64,000 nucleotides of DNA from Pleodorina starrii (GCA_030267565.1 BRXU01000014.1:1090001-1154000); one strand, 5' to 3'; shown: positions 39,001 to 50,700, numbered from the stretch's first letter. The notes: generated by a model from the letters alone, not told the origin. Made by a program: numbers and translations.

Positions 39001-41747
39001 CCAACTGGGTTTAAATTCAACGAGGGCTTCCCAGCTTTCTATCTTTCTGCTGCTTAACGCAGAAGCCTCCGGAGCATCTGAAGACCGGAGTGACCGGCTA
39101 CGACCGCAGGCATCAGGGTAGCATGTGAGGGGCTTTGTCAGCCACGCCACCGCCCGCTTGAACCCTAGCGGTTCCGCGACCCGCCGAGAGGTGCGACCCG
39201 CGGGTCGGACGCACCTTGAGCACCACACCCACGCCGTCGTGGCCCGCCACGTACGGCAGCTTGGGTGCCGTGTCGTTGCCGTACACGCCGCCCAGGCGCG
39301 CAGTGTACGTGTCCGCAGCGCTGATGGGCGCAAACCTGCCGTACACGATTGGATTGTACGATGGGTGCGATGGTAAGATACGTGGGGGTGATATGTACGG
39401 CAGCGGGGCAAGAGACATCCGGAGCAAAACCCAAAAAACCTGAAAAAAACCCAAAATTCACAACCTGCTGAATGCACCGGGGGAGGTGCGGGGAGGTGCG
39501 GGGCCATACGCTGGGGCCGGCGGGGCAGGATTCCCGGACCGCCTTCTCCTCCCGCACCGACCTCCGTCCCTCGCATCGCACCCTCCGCCACTCACTTGAC
39601 CGCCACCAGCACCTGTCCCCACTCCAGCTCCGGAACCAGGGGGGCGGACTCCAACGACAGGCACTCCGCCACGCGTGCGCCCGGGCCCCGGCACACCACC
39701 TGCGGCATCACACGCAGCACGCAGCACGCAGCATGGCGCACGGCGGCAGCAGCGGGGAGGGAGGAGCGAGCGAGCGAGTGGGTGCGTGAGCAGGTGGCAG
39801 TAGTATTCACGACACCCCCCTGTTTTCCGTTTTGACAGCTCCGAAGCCCGTACGACAGATGCATGATAAACCACGGCGCAGCAACGGGGAAGAGAGCCAG
39901 AGGGTGGCGGGAGTGATATGGCCATTGCGTTGCGGCGTTGCGCCAACCGGCCACCGCAGCATTCAATCGAAGGTGACAGCACCGCTGGAGCGCTACGTCA
40001 GTGCAGACTGCAGAGGCGCAGTGCTCCCACGCGCGCAGGCTTGGCGGCACGTACCTATTTGCGTAGTTGGCACACACACACACATACACACACAGCCGCA
40101 CCCATAGACCCAACCAAGTGGGTGCTGGGTGGGTCATCGCTTGTCGTACCTGCAGTACGTCGGCCTTGGGCAGCAGTACGGGATCGTACGACGAGCGCGC
40201 GACGCCGAACTGCTCCGCGACCGTCTCCGCGGTGAACACGTTGCCGCTTGCATCGCCCCGGGAGCGCAGCCAGGCCTGCAGGGGCGCCAGGGAGGCGGGG
40301 GCGTGGGGGTCGGACACTGCGACTTAGGAGGCCCCTGTGCCGCAACCAAGCAATGACGCCCCACATTACCGTTGCCATTACCACTACCCTGCACATCTCA
40401 TTCAGTCCCAACAGTTCACGAGCTCCCAGCAGCAAAGCGCAGCTCACCGCGCCGCCTTTTCCGATCCCTTTCCCCCTCCAGCAGCCCATTCCCAGCACCG
40501 GGCGCATACTGAGGACGAACACGCCCCGTACGGCAGGGTATACCGGTAATCGTACAATTGTACAGCGCAGCTCCCTGCCCTCAAGCAACGCACCTCGAAG
40601 CCGGCGGTATGGCTCTGCGCCTCTCCTGCGTTTTGCCGTACGATGATCTGGTCCGCCAAGCCGCCGCTGCCGCCGCCAGCGTCGCCGCCGCCGGCGGTTG
40701 CCGACAAGATCGGGTCGTTGAAGGCTCCGTTGGCAAACCGCTCAACGAATTCCTGGTCAGCGGTCTTCTCGATCCTGCCAGTCTGGTCGTACAGCTTGCG
40801 CTGTCGTGCGAAGTACGGGATGTGTCGTACCGTGTGACAGGGCGAAGGGGCGTTCAGCCGGCGCGGTGTTGTGCGGCGGGAGAAGAGGGTCGGCGGGCGT
40901 CGGGACGCAATCGGGGAGGTGTAGAAGAGGGAAATGCGGCCGGGCAAGGCACCCAAGGGGGACGGGGAGTGGCATAGTTCTTCCCGATCGACATGACGTA
41001 CAATGCACAATGTACAACACTCAAGTACGACAAGATCAAAGTACGACAAAGCGACGGCGCGAAGGCCGTAGGGAGGTGGTCAATGCCGGTACGGCATGAA
41101 GCCATTTCAACACTGACGGACGGACCCCTTGAAAGTCAGTCACGACCGGAATCTGGCCGCGGAACCGGACCTTGGATGGCTCCGAAAGCACGTCGTACGC
41201 CGCCTGGATCCTGCGGAACCGCTCCGGATCCCCGCCCTTGTCGGGATGCGCCCGCGTCAGCAGGTTCCGGTAGGCGCGGCGGATCTGGATCCGGGATCCA
41301 GGTAGGCGTGTTGGGAGGTTTTGTTGCGGAGAGGCATGGAGGGAGGGTTGCTTGTTGGGAGCCAGGGAACAGGGAGTCAGGAACATGCCGGGGCTTCTTC
41401 GTCGCCGCCGGACGGGAACGAGAGCCGTCGAAGGCCCCAGTCTTCGACGGCCAGACAGGGCATGGCAAGGTAAGCAAGGGTTGCAGCAATCGGGCGCGAG
41501 GGACGGAGGGACGGAAGGTGGGAGCGAGGGAGGGGTGGAGAATGGTGCACGGCCCCGTGCGAATCCGCCCACGCACGACCCAGTTCGTTTGTTCCCACGC
41601 GCATGGGCGTGTCGCCGTACCCTGCCGTACCTCAGTATCCGTAGCGCCCCTGGACACTCCCAGCTGGCCGTACAGGTCCTCATCGGGGCCAGGGAGGGGC
41701 CCGCCGCCGGGTGCCGCCGCGTCCCGCGGGGCGGCCTTGGAAGACAT
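36027..41747 (-). CDS. J-domain fused to mitochondrial-type 2-enoyl thioester reductase
   Basis: Twelve exons (41747-41631, 41284-41171, 40800-40594, 40275-40150, 39699-39596, 39335-39215, 38777-38658, 38340-38254, 37988-37710, 37372-37274, 36853-36654, 36420-36027) join in phase to 655 residues with no internal stop. Residues about 24-85 are a J-domain (DLYGQLGVSRGATDTEIRRAY, RAHPDKGGD with the HPD triad, AAYDVLSEPSK, KLYDQTG), the Hsp70-stimulating module. Residues about 189-600 are an MECR/ETR-type reductase, the last step of mitochondrial fatty acid synthesis: PYVAGHDGVGVV, NADPH-site NAATSTVGQVVLQLAKLL, ALDAVGGDSALRLLEALGE, VVYGCMSGRSPSWPWQAWVF and TKVILKMND. A linker (HTAGFEAWLRSRGD, then VAEQFGVARSSY) joins them. 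An Ala/Gly run interrupts exon 9, and the Ala/Gly-rich C-terminus ends MYPY. The N-terminus does not look like a presequence, so location is unclear. Confidence 0.85.
36327..36338. repeat. Dispersed palindrome GACCCACGGGTC in MECR exon 12
   Basis: It encodes Asp-Pro-Trp-Val on the minus strand just after the conserved end of the reductase domain. The duplicate is at 30072-30083. Confidence 0.7.
36615..36626. repeat. Dispersed palindrome GACCCATGGGTC in MECR intron 11
   Basis: Another GACCC-RY-GGGTC site, in the intron between the last two MECR exons. The duplicate is at 30360-30371. Confidence 0.7.
38616..38657 (-). repeat. Four 12-bp repeats of the 5' splice-site sequence GTACGG
   Basis: Intron 7 of the MECR gene begins GTACGG, and the same hexamer recurs at exact 12-bp spacing (38652, 38640, 38628, 38616). 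The intron therefore opens with four consecutive donor-like sequences. Confidence 0.85.
39195..39206. repeat. Dispersed palindrome GACCCGCGGGTC in MECR intron 6
   Basis: This site lies 9 nt inside intron 6, close to the donor at 39214. Its GTGC-prefixed context matches the copy at 1275-1286. Confidence 0.7.
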
Positions 41748-41751
41748 GTCA

Positions 41752-41769
41752 CCCTAAAACCCTAAAACC
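41752..41769. repeat. Two CCCTAAAA telomere-type units in the MECR 5' UTR
   Basis: CCCTAAAACCCTAAAACC lies 5-22 nt upstream of the start codon at 41747, equal to TTTTAGGG units on the minus (sense) strand. TTTTAGGG is the Chlamydomonas telomere repeat; plant telo-boxes of similar sequence occur near transcription starts. Confidence 0.75.
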
Positions 41770-43140
41770 AGGCACAGAGGTTTCAGCAGGTTGGCAGAGA
41801 CAGTTAGCAATGCGTCCCCGAGGGCCGCAAAATAAGGCCTTCCCACGGGCCGCGCGCCGCTCTTCCGCGCTGTAGTTGGGTTTCCCACCTTATCTGCACC
41901 TGCGCACCTGCTGTATATGAAAGTTGCCTTTCCTTTCGGCCCCTCCCGTAGGACCCTCGCTGTTTGGACGCGCAGCAGCAGCAGCAGCAGCAGCAGCAGG
42001 CGCGGTCGAGTGTGTGGGGAGCCGTGCAACGCGGGCTGAGATGGGGCTTACTAGTCGTAGCTGCACCCCTCGCGATGCCAGCGCCTAAAATGCCGTCTAC
42101 CTGGGTGCTGCTTCTGGATCGCTGTCGCGATGCTGATTCGCAAAGCAGATTCGCAATGCTGGAAAGCAGTAACTCTGCGAGGAGCAGAATACGGTGAGTG
42201 CGTGTGGATCTGGATCTGGATGTGGAAGGATGTGGATATGTAGCGCTGCTGAAGTTCGGAATTTCCAGGAATTTCCTTTGGTTGTGATCTCTAGGAAAGG
42301 CGCGCTGCGGCATATGTCCTGGGAGGGGGCCCCGGGGCAGCATCTCTCGGTTGGGCTCGCGGTGGGTTGGAGGTTGGGCGGTAGGTAAGAGTACTGCCTC
42401 GACTCGGAGGGGCCAGCGGCCAACCGCCGGATCTGCCGTACGGACCGCGTGCCCGTTGTTTTGGCTGTCGCGGATGCATCGGCCGCCCACCCAGGCCTTT
42501 CCGTCGTTCCATACCATACGCATCTCTGGCTTTATATTTATGTACACAGGTAATGTGCCCTCCGTCGGGGCCGGAAACTGAGAAGTTGAGAGCTGCCTCG
42601 GAAACTTAATGCACCGAATGGGGAGCGACCCAGGGGTGCGGGTGGCAGCTTGAGTCGCGCGAGCTGCCCTGTGTCGAAGGATACGTCGCGGACTAGACAC
42701 CAGAGTGTGTACATCGATGGGCGCGCACTTTCCGACTACCGTTTGTCGACGACGTTGACAACTTGACATTGACGCAAGCTGCCCAGCCAGTGCTGTGCAG
42801 CGCACGAAACACCGCCAGTCTGGCCCGCTGGCTCCGAAACCCTTTCGAGGGCCTGAAGGAACTGGAGCCTGCTCCCCGCTGTTGTTACAGCGCAACAGCA
42901 ACATAACGCCTGCACGGTCCAACAGCGACTCGACCGGCCGCATACACATCGTGTGTCAACGGTGGGCCCCGGTCCCCCCCCTTCCGAACAAGGCGCCGAG
43001 GCGAGCGAGCATCCCCAAGACAACAAGCGGCCACACGCATGAGGGCAATCTCGCATGAGGGCACGCGGCCCTGTGATGCGTACTGGCCCGGGGTCACAGT
43101 CGAATGTGAACAGCCAGCCTGCTTCAGAGGACCCACAGTC

Positions 43141-43235
43141 CCAGCCCCAGTCCCAGCCCCAGCCCCAGCCCCAGCCCCAGCCCCAGCCCCAGCCCCAGCC
43201 CCAGCCCCAGCCCCAGCCCCAGCCCCAGCCCCAGC
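43141..43235. repeat. CAGCCC hexanucleotide array
   Basis: About 95 bp of CCCAGC-type hexamers in the 3' flank of the SAP-like gene. It gives artificial Pro-Gln or Trp-Gly repeat frames. Confidence 0.9.
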
Positions 43236-43285
43236 TGTTCACGCGGCTCGCTCGCCCTGTTCAGCCACGCGGGGCCCGCTGCTCA

Positions 43286-46200
43286 TCACCCGTAACCGCC
43301 TCCCCCAGCCGCGCGCCTGCCTGGACCTCCCCCCCAGCACCTCCCCGCGCCCCCCCCTGTCCCACCGCCCCGCTGCGCCCCACGCCCGCCGCAACCACCA
43401 CTGCGACCTCGACCACCTCCCGCCGGCCCGCCTTCCCGCCCTTCACCATACCCATCACCAGCACCCGAACCCGCCTTGCCGCCCCGCGTCCCCACGCCCC
43501 CGCCTCCCCTGCCACCGTGACGTCTGCCCCCTGGGGCTGCCGTCCCTGGAGCTGCTGCAGCAGCAGCAGCAGCAGGGCCCTGTCGTGCGCCTGCGCCTCC
43601 GCCCCACCTGGCGTGGGCCCCCGGCCCCGCGTGGTCCGCTGCCGAGCGACCCGCGGGTCTGTCCTGCCACGACTGACCCACGGGTCCGTCTTGTCCGATG
43701 AGCACCCAGGCGTCCTGCAGCTGCGCCAGGCTGAGGCCCACCAGCTGCTGGAAGGTGTCCACCCGGTTGGAGGCGCTGAGGTCCAGTTTGAGCTCCAGAC
43801 GACCGCGAATACCCAACTGGGGCTGCGGAGGAGGGGGTTTAGGGTTTTAGGGTTTTAGGGTTTTGAGGTGGGGGCGGGCGTGGGCGTGGGGGTGGGGGCG
43901 AAGAGTGGGGGCGTGAAGGCCGACCGGCCGGAATTGAAGCAGGGTGAAGCCATTAAGCCTTGTTTTCAGGCGGGGCCCACCTCCTCTCCTCCAAGAGGTA
44001 CTCCCTTTCGTCGCTGGTTGGGGTAGCGGATCAGGCGTTGGGAGAGCGGATGGGGGGGCTCTTTTCCTGTGGCTGCGGGCTGCTGAATGCCGCACAGCCA
44101 GCCAGCCAGCCAGCTCGCTTCACCAATAAGGAATGCACCGCCGCCGGCCCCGGCCCAGCCAGGCGACGCGGACCTCGACCAACCGCAACCCGCCCCTAAA
44201 ACATAAAATCCAATGCTCCGAACCTTTGTGAGCCGAGCCGAGCCGAGCCAAGCCAGGGCTCAGTCACCCCACCTCAGCTCACCTGCCCGCTACGCATCCC
44301 CACCTGCGTCATCCCCACCTGCGTCATCACCCGCACAAAGAAGAAGTCGTGCTCCCCCGCCCGGGTGCAGCCGCCCTCACCCTCACCCTCCGCCTCGCCG
44401 CCCTCCTCCGTCTCGCCCTCGGCCCCCCCGCACACGTCCGGTTGGCAGCCGCGGCCCAGGCTCTCCGTCACACGGCCCGTGTACATGCCTGCAAACGAAC
44501 GCGCGGGGCCCCGTCACGGTCACGGGCACGGGCACGGGCACGGGCACGGCCACGGGCACGGCCACGGGCACGCCCCCGGCCATGCAATTCAGGCGGGGGG
44601 CCAGTGTGCCGGTATGTGTGCATGTAGGTGTGTTTGTGTGTGTTACATCTTGCGTTGCTGCGCGTAGCCCTGCACAAAATGGGGGTACTGAGCCTCCACG
44701 AGCTGCTCATGGGGGCCAGACAGACTGGCAAAAGGCAGTCGGCTGACTCCTGTCCTGTTATAGGCCGGCGACCTAGCAGCCCTCCCTCCCTACCTCCCTG
44801 ACCACCCACCCAGCCACCCACCCAGCCACCCACCCACCCAGCCACCCAGCCAGCCACCCAGCCAGCCACCCAGCCAGCTACCCCCCACCCACCCACCCAC
44901 CCACCCACCCACCCGGTGGCAGCACCTCCTCGCCCGCCCGCGCATCCATGTAGCTGAACTGCGACGTCAGCGCAAAGGCCACTCGCCGCCCCAACAGCTG
45001 ACCGCTGCTGATGAGCGGCTCGGAGCTGGCGGCGTGGGCTGAGAGGGGATGGGGAGCGGCGGCAGGATGGAAACGTGTTAAAGAGCTGGTGAGGGAGTTT
45101 GTGAGAGGCGGTGAAGGAGGAACGGTATGATATGGAGGAGGGGCGCTAACGGCGGGAAAGGGGAAACTAAAGGCACAGGGCGGGCGGGCGAGCTCTTCGG
45201 GGCAGGAGAGAAGGCACTGTAAAGTGTAAACCGTCTGCAGCCCAGCGCCTGCTGGCTGGCCAAGATGTGCCGCATGCATGGCTGATTTACTGATGGGGTG
45301 GTACTGTTGGACTGTCCTTCCACACGACGACAGGATGGATGCTGCTGCCCCTCCCTCCCTCCCCCGCATCCCACCACAGATCACATCTCACCCTGGCTGA
45401 AGGTGATCACCTCGGGTGCCAGCCACTGCAGCACCGAAACCGCCGGCCGTCCGTCCTGGGAACCCAGCGGCCCTTCACCCCCCTGCTCCTGCTCCTGCTC
45501 CTCCTCCGCCGCCGCATCCAACTCCTCCGCTTCCCCAGCCTCTCCCACATGCGCCTGGAACGCGTCCGCGTCCCCCTTCCCGCCACCGCCACTGCCGTAC
45601 GCGTCGCCGTCGCCTCCGTAGGCGCCGCCGCCAGCGTCATCGTCGCCACCGTTGCCGTCGGCATCGTCGTCGTCGCCGTTGCCAAGCACCAAGACCTGCT
45701 GCTGCGACCCCATCGTGTACAGCACATCGAGTCGCTCGGCGGCGACGGCGGCGCCGCTGCCTGCCCCGCCGCCGGCGGCGCCGCCCGTGCGGCGGAGCGA
45801 CGGCGCAGCCGCGGGCTGGCTTGGCTGCTGCTGCTGTTGTTGTTGCACCCGCTGCTGCTGTTGCTGCTGCTGTTGTTGCTGATTTAGGAGCTGCTGTAGC
45901 AACTGCTGCAGAAGCTGTTGCTGTTGCTGCTGCTGCTGTTGAAGTTGAGGTTGAGGTGGGTGCAGCCGCTGTTGCCGCAGTTGCTGTTGCGGCGCTGCCT
46001 GCTGCAGTTGCTGTTGCTGTTGTTGCAGCAGCAGCTGCTGCAACAGCAGCAACTGCGACGGCTGCGGCTGCGACTGCGGCTGCGGCTCGGTGCGGCGGCT
46101 TTCACGCGCAGTGCCTCCGCCGCTGCTGCCGCCGCCACCGCCACCGCCGCCGCCGCTCGGCCGCTCCGCGGGAAAACCCAGTTCCATCGAGCGCTGTCGC

Positions 46201-47451
46201 GGCTGGCGCAACGCCGCTTCACTTGGATTGCCATCTGGGTCAGGATCCAGATCCAGGCCGGGATCCAGATCCACGGTCCATGCGCCGCCGGCCTCTAGCC
46301 GAGCGCCGCCGCCCGGCCCGCCATCGCTCTCGTCAACGGCCGCCACGCTGCTGTCGTACAACGGCGGCACCGCCGCCGCCGCCGTTCCGGCAGCGGCTGC
46401 GTTCCCCGGCCCATCGATTCCGCAGGTGCCACCGACAGCAGCCCCCACACCCACATCCTCCTCCGCCATCTCCTCAGCCAACCCCTCCGAGCCGCTCCAT
46501 TCAGCGGCGGCGGCGGCGGCGGCGCCGCCGCCAGCTGGGGCCGCCGCCAGGGCACGAACCGATGCCGGGATGGCAAAATCTGCCGCCGCCGGCACCGCCG
46601 CCATGGCCTCCTGAAGGGTCTGCTGGAGCTCTGAGCCGCCGGCGGCTGCGGCGCCGCCGCTGGCCGCTGCCCAGGCGGCAAGTGCGGCCACGTCGGGCGC
46701 CTCCGGCGCGCGCGGCAGCTGCCAGGGCCGCAAGCGGGCTTGTTGAGTTGCTGGCTGCTGCTGCGGAAGGCATTCTCGCTGGTTTGAATCATCATTCGGG
46801 GCGCCGCCGCAGGCGCCGGCGGCGCCGGAGTCCGTGCCTGGTTGGGCGGGCGGCACGAGGCGGAGTCCCTCGATTCGGTCGAGCAGCTCGCGTTTCTTGT
46901 TGCGGGTGAACAGTAGGCCGTGCACATCCAGCAGGGCGCGAAGGTCGGTGATCTTGTAGAAGGGCTCCTCAATCGGGCTCACCTGAAAGCGTGTGAAGTT
47001 CAAGTGAAATAAAACAAGATGGATTTACGCGACGGAAAGACGGCTTTCGATTTGTGAACACAGCATTGATGGTTCGCGACGCAAGACGAAAAGCCGTCCT
47101 TGCCTGTTGCACCACGCCCGTTCCCTTGCTCAGCGCAGAGTAAAGCTGCAAGTAGGCCTCGAGCGACAGGCCGCTGACCTGGCACCGAGCGCTGATCGCG
47201 GCCGCGGAAGCCGCGCTGCTGCCGCTGGTCGTCACAGTCTCAGCGGCAGCAGGCTGGGCCTGCTGGGCCGGAACCGAGACTGGCGCCGCAGCTGATTCAT
47301 CCGGAGCTGGCTTGACTGTTAGACTCGGAGCGCTGTCCGTCTTTCGAGGGCGTTTCGGATTCGGGAGGTACTGGTCGATTCGTAGCTGCTTGTCCTTGGC
47401 GCCGCGCTGGCCCGGCGGCACCAGCAGGAAGGGAGGCCTATTTGGGTTCAT
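43286..47451 (-). CDS. Unknown nuclear-type protein with SAP-like motif and poly-Q
   Basis: Five exons (47451-47104, 46982-45392, 45038-44913, 44488-44283, 43822-43286) join in phase to 935 residues. I do not recognise the family. Near the N-terminus QLRIDQYL followed by NPKRPRK resembles a degenerate PCNA-interacting box and a basic nuclear-localisation cluster. Residues about 123-155 (DLRALLDVHGLL, then NKKRELLDRIEGL) fit the SAP DNA-binding helix-turn-helix pattern. The large second exon is Ala/Gly-, Asp- and Gln-rich with long poly-Q. The C-terminal exons hold more ordered sequence (GRRVAFALTSQFSYMDA, HDFFFVRVM, GRLELKLDLSASNRVDTFQQ). Intron 1 needs a GC donor (CAG/GCAAGG); an alternative GT donor at 47029 would add 25 residues. 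The final exon decays into Gly-rich sequence, so the true stop is uncertain. Confidence 0.6.
43648..43686. repeat. Two dispersed palindromes in the last exon of the SAP-like gene
   Basis: GACCCGCGGGTC at 43648-43659 and GACCCACGGGTC at 43675-43686 lie 27 bp apart in the coding exon, each followed on the minus strand by related codons. Confidence 0.7.
43838..43864. repeat. Interstitial TTTTAGGG repeats
   Basis: Three TTTAGGG/TTTTAGGG units in head-to-tail order, 16 nt upstream of the last exon of the SAP-like gene, inside its intron 4. This is the exact octamer known as the Chlamydomonas telomere repeat. Confidence 0.8.
44517..44577. repeat. CACGGG hexanucleotide array in an intron
   Basis: About ten CACGGG/CACGGC units in intron 3 of the SAP-like gene. 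Confidence 0.85.
44798..44912 (-). repeat. GGTG/GGCTG tract starting at a 5' splice site
   Basis: On the minus strand, intron 3 of the SAP-like gene opens GTGGGTGGGTGGG at its donor (44912) and continues as GGTG, GGCTG and related units for about 115 bp. Confidence 0.85.
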
Positions 47452-47701
47452 AAAATCTCAAAGTAAATCAACGTCTGTGTGAACTGGGGGGGAGCTGCTC
47501 CCCAAAATGATAGGGATTTCGATCTCCGAAACCATTGCGGGACGAACGCGGGCGAAATGCGCCATAAGGAGACAAGCCCGCTGGAATGCTTTGGGAGGCG
47601 GTCGTTTAGCAAATAACAATACAAATAGGTTTTTGGTGCAGAGACTGTCGTGCATCTTCGCCTGTGTGTCGTCGGCCCTCTTCCGCGACCGCGACTGCTG
47701 A
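47452..47701. promoter_or_regulatory. Divergent promoter between the SAP-like gene and PCH2
   Basis: Only 250 bp separate the two start codons, on opposite strands. GGGCGAAA at 47550-47557 reads TTTCGCCC on the other strand and fits the degenerate plant E2F consensus (WTTSSCSS). No clear TATA box is seen. Shared control is inference. Confidence 0.5.
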
Positions 47702-50700
47702 ATGGACTTCCAGCACGCAAACGGCGCTGGAAGCCAGCCCATGAGCTTTGATGATCATGATGACAGCTTTGAGGATTACAAAGTGCCAGTCAGCGGTGGG
47801 TATGCTTGTCCGATCGACTTTGTCCCCATGAAATGAGAGACAGCTCTACCGTCGCTTCTGCCGCCGCGAAGCACGGAACGCCCGCCTCGCCATTCGCGAT
47901 CAGCAGCTGACCCCCGACCGTTTCGTTCCCTCAAATTCCTGACCTAATTCCTTTCTTTCTTCCTGTCTTTCAGTTGAAGTCTGCTTGAAGCCGAACAGCG
48001 TCTGCAGCGCACGTCAAATCGCGGACGCCCTGGCAAGGTGCGTGCGCCTGAACCAGCCAAACCAGAAAGCCGCGCCGACCAAAAACAAAACTGTCTGCAT
48101 GTCGGCAGCCGGGCAATCATCTTTCCCTGGCTCTGGAGGCAATCGGAAGAACCCTCTCGGCCCGTTTTTGCAACATCACGCTACCAGCTGCGCACACACA
48201 GAGCCGCTGCTTCGCTTGCTCGCGCCTCTCCCGCTTGCTCCCGCTGCCTTGCTCGTTGCTCCCACCAGCCCGCTGCTGCCAACGTTGAGCCGTGGATTCC
48301 TTCCATCACGTGGGCGCCCCATAGAACCCTTTTCTTCGTTCCGCTGCGGCTCCCTTTCCACCCACCTCTCTTGTCTCGCCGCCGCTGCCCCTCCCCCGTC
48401 GCCCGCTGCCGCCCGGCCACCCTCCGATTCCGTCAGGTTCCTGGAGGGCCGTACTATCCGGTACGGCAATGGGCCTCTGGACCTGTCCGAATGCGAAGAC
48501 GCCGTACTGCTGTCCAACGTGGAGAGCGTCGCCATCTGCGACACAGGTAACGGCAGTAGCGCAGTACGGCACACCCACGTGCCTGTGCTTTTGAGACGAG
48601 ACGCTGATCTCCGCGCGGATCTCCGAAGTGCGCGCTGGTGATTTCGGATTTCGCGATTGCGATAGCGGTCCGGTGTGAAGGGCCGTGAAGGGCCACCCTC
48701 TGTCGCGTCGCGTCGCGGCGCCCAAATGCCGCCTTCTCCTCCGCCTCCTCATCGTAGCCGTACCCGTCACCTCCTCACCGGCAGCGCCACCCGACCGACC
48801 CAGCCTTTACCCCCTCGCACCCCTTGATGCCCTCTTCCCCCTCCTCGCTTCCCCCCCAACCCTACCACCCTAGACCCGCTGCAGCACCGGTTGAACTCTC
48901 CGCTGCTCTTTTGGCAGTACACCCCGCGGATCTTCGTGTACCAGGTGGGGGGGGGTGGGGGGTGGGTGCGGCCAGTGCATCCCGGCCCGGCGGCGCGTGT
49001 CCGTGTTCATGTATTTGGGTTTTGGGGGTTAAGGGCCCGAGTCCTCCCTCCCCGTGTCACCCACCCACCCACCCACCCACCCACCCACCCACCCACCCAC
49101 CCACCCACCCACCCACCCACCCTGCCCCTCCACATCCCCAGCTGAGTGAGGAGGGCCCCGCGGACGATGACGAGGGGGAGGAGGGCGTCCCCAGCTACCG
49201 GGAGCTGATGCTACCCGCTACGGACCTGGCGGGGCAGTGGGAGGTACGGCACCTACCCTACCCGCCAACATGGGCTGACGCGCCCGCTGCTGCTGCAGTG
49301 CTGCTGCTGGTGGTGGTGTGTTTGCGGCTGTTGCTGCTGCTGCTGCTCTTGATAGCACCTCTTTTTGCCCTCACTTTGCAAACAACCCTCCAGCATCACT
49401 TTTACTATTCCTCGGTCCCAGCATGTTTCCCTCGGATCCTCACCTACCCTCTCGCCCCTTACCGTGCCCCCTCATCCGCTCGCATGTTTCCCCCCCCACC
49501 CTCCCTCCTCCCGCACACACATACGCACGCATACGTGCACACAACACACTCACACCCACGGGCAGGCTCTCCACTTCGACAGCGCCATTCAGCAGCGGCT
49601 GCTGAGCTACGCCACCTCGGCCCTCATGTTCGCCGACCGGGGGGTGGATGCAAACCTGGTGGCGTGGAACAGGTGGGTCGGTGGGTCGGTGGGTCGGAGG
49701 GTCGGTGGGTCGGTGGGTCGGTGGGAAGATGGGTCGGTGGGAAGATGGGAAGATGGGTCGGTGGGTTCTGGGCGGCGCGGCCACACCAGCTTTCCAGCGT
49801 TGTGCGCTGACCTGTTGCTGTGACTGGAGACCCCCTCACCGCCCTCCGTAACAAACACACAATAACACGTACACACACCTACACCTACACCTACACCTAC
49901 GCCGGTCCGGTCCGGGAGGGGAGGGGAGGGAGGGGAGGGGAGGGGAGGGGGGAGGGTCTGGACCTCTTGATAAGGCTGTAATCCCCAAACATCCAACCCT
50001 CGAAACGCACCCCATCAGGGTCGTACTATTGTACGGCCCCCCAGGCACCGGCAAGACCTCCCTATGCAAGGCGCTCGCGCACAAGCTGAGCATCCGACTG
50101 GGGGACAGGTGGGGTGGGTGCGGTGGGTGGGTGGGTGGGTGAGGTGGGTGGGTGGGTGGGTGGGTGGGTGGGTGGGTGGGTGGGTGGGTGGGTGGGTGGG
50201 TGGGTGGGTGGGTGGGTGGGTGGGTGGGTGGGTGAGGTGGGTGGGTGGGTGAGGTGGTTGGGTGGGTGGGTGGGTGAGGTGGGTGGGTGGGTGGGTGAGG
50301 TGGGTGGGTGAGGTGGGTGGGTGGGTGAGGTGGGTGGGTGGGTGGGTGGGTGGGTGCGGTGGGTGGGTGGGTGCGTGAGGTGGGTGGGTGGGTGGGTGAG
50401 GTGGGTGGGTGGGTGGGTGGGTGGGTGGGTGGGTGGGTGAGGTGGGTGGGTGGGTGAGGTGGGTGGGTGGGTGAGGTGGGTGGGTGGGTGAGGTGGGTGG
50501 GTGGGTGGGTGGGTGGGTGAGGTGGGTGAGGTGGGTGGGTGGGTGGGTGGGTGGGTGGGTGATGTGGGTGGGTGGGTGGGTGGGTGGGTGGGTGAGGTGG
50601 GTGGGTGGGTGGGTGAGGTGGGTGGGTGGGTGGGGTGGGTGGGTGGGTGGGTGGGTGGGTGGGTGGATGGGTGGGTGGGTGAGGTGGGTGGGTGGGTGAG

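Larger units (their letters stand above)
41748..43285. other. Intergenic region between the J-domain/MECR start and the SAP-like gene stop
   Basis: Holds the promoter of the J-domain/MECR gene and the 3' UTR of the upstream minus-strand gene. A 381-codon minus-strand frame (42949-41804) crosses a CAG repeat. It has no recognisable domain and no splice context, so it is not called as a gene. Confidence 0.45.

Noticed and set aside
41804..42949. 381-codon minus-strand frame upstream of the J-domain/MECR gene
   Set aside because: No domain, includes a Cys run from a CAG repeat, overlaps a promoter/3' UTR zone and has no splice partners. Could be revisited with RNA data.
43055..43858. Pro/Gln-rich plus-strand frame over the CAGCCC array
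   Set aside because: It is opposite the well-phased last exon of the SAP-like gene and consists mainly of repeat translation.
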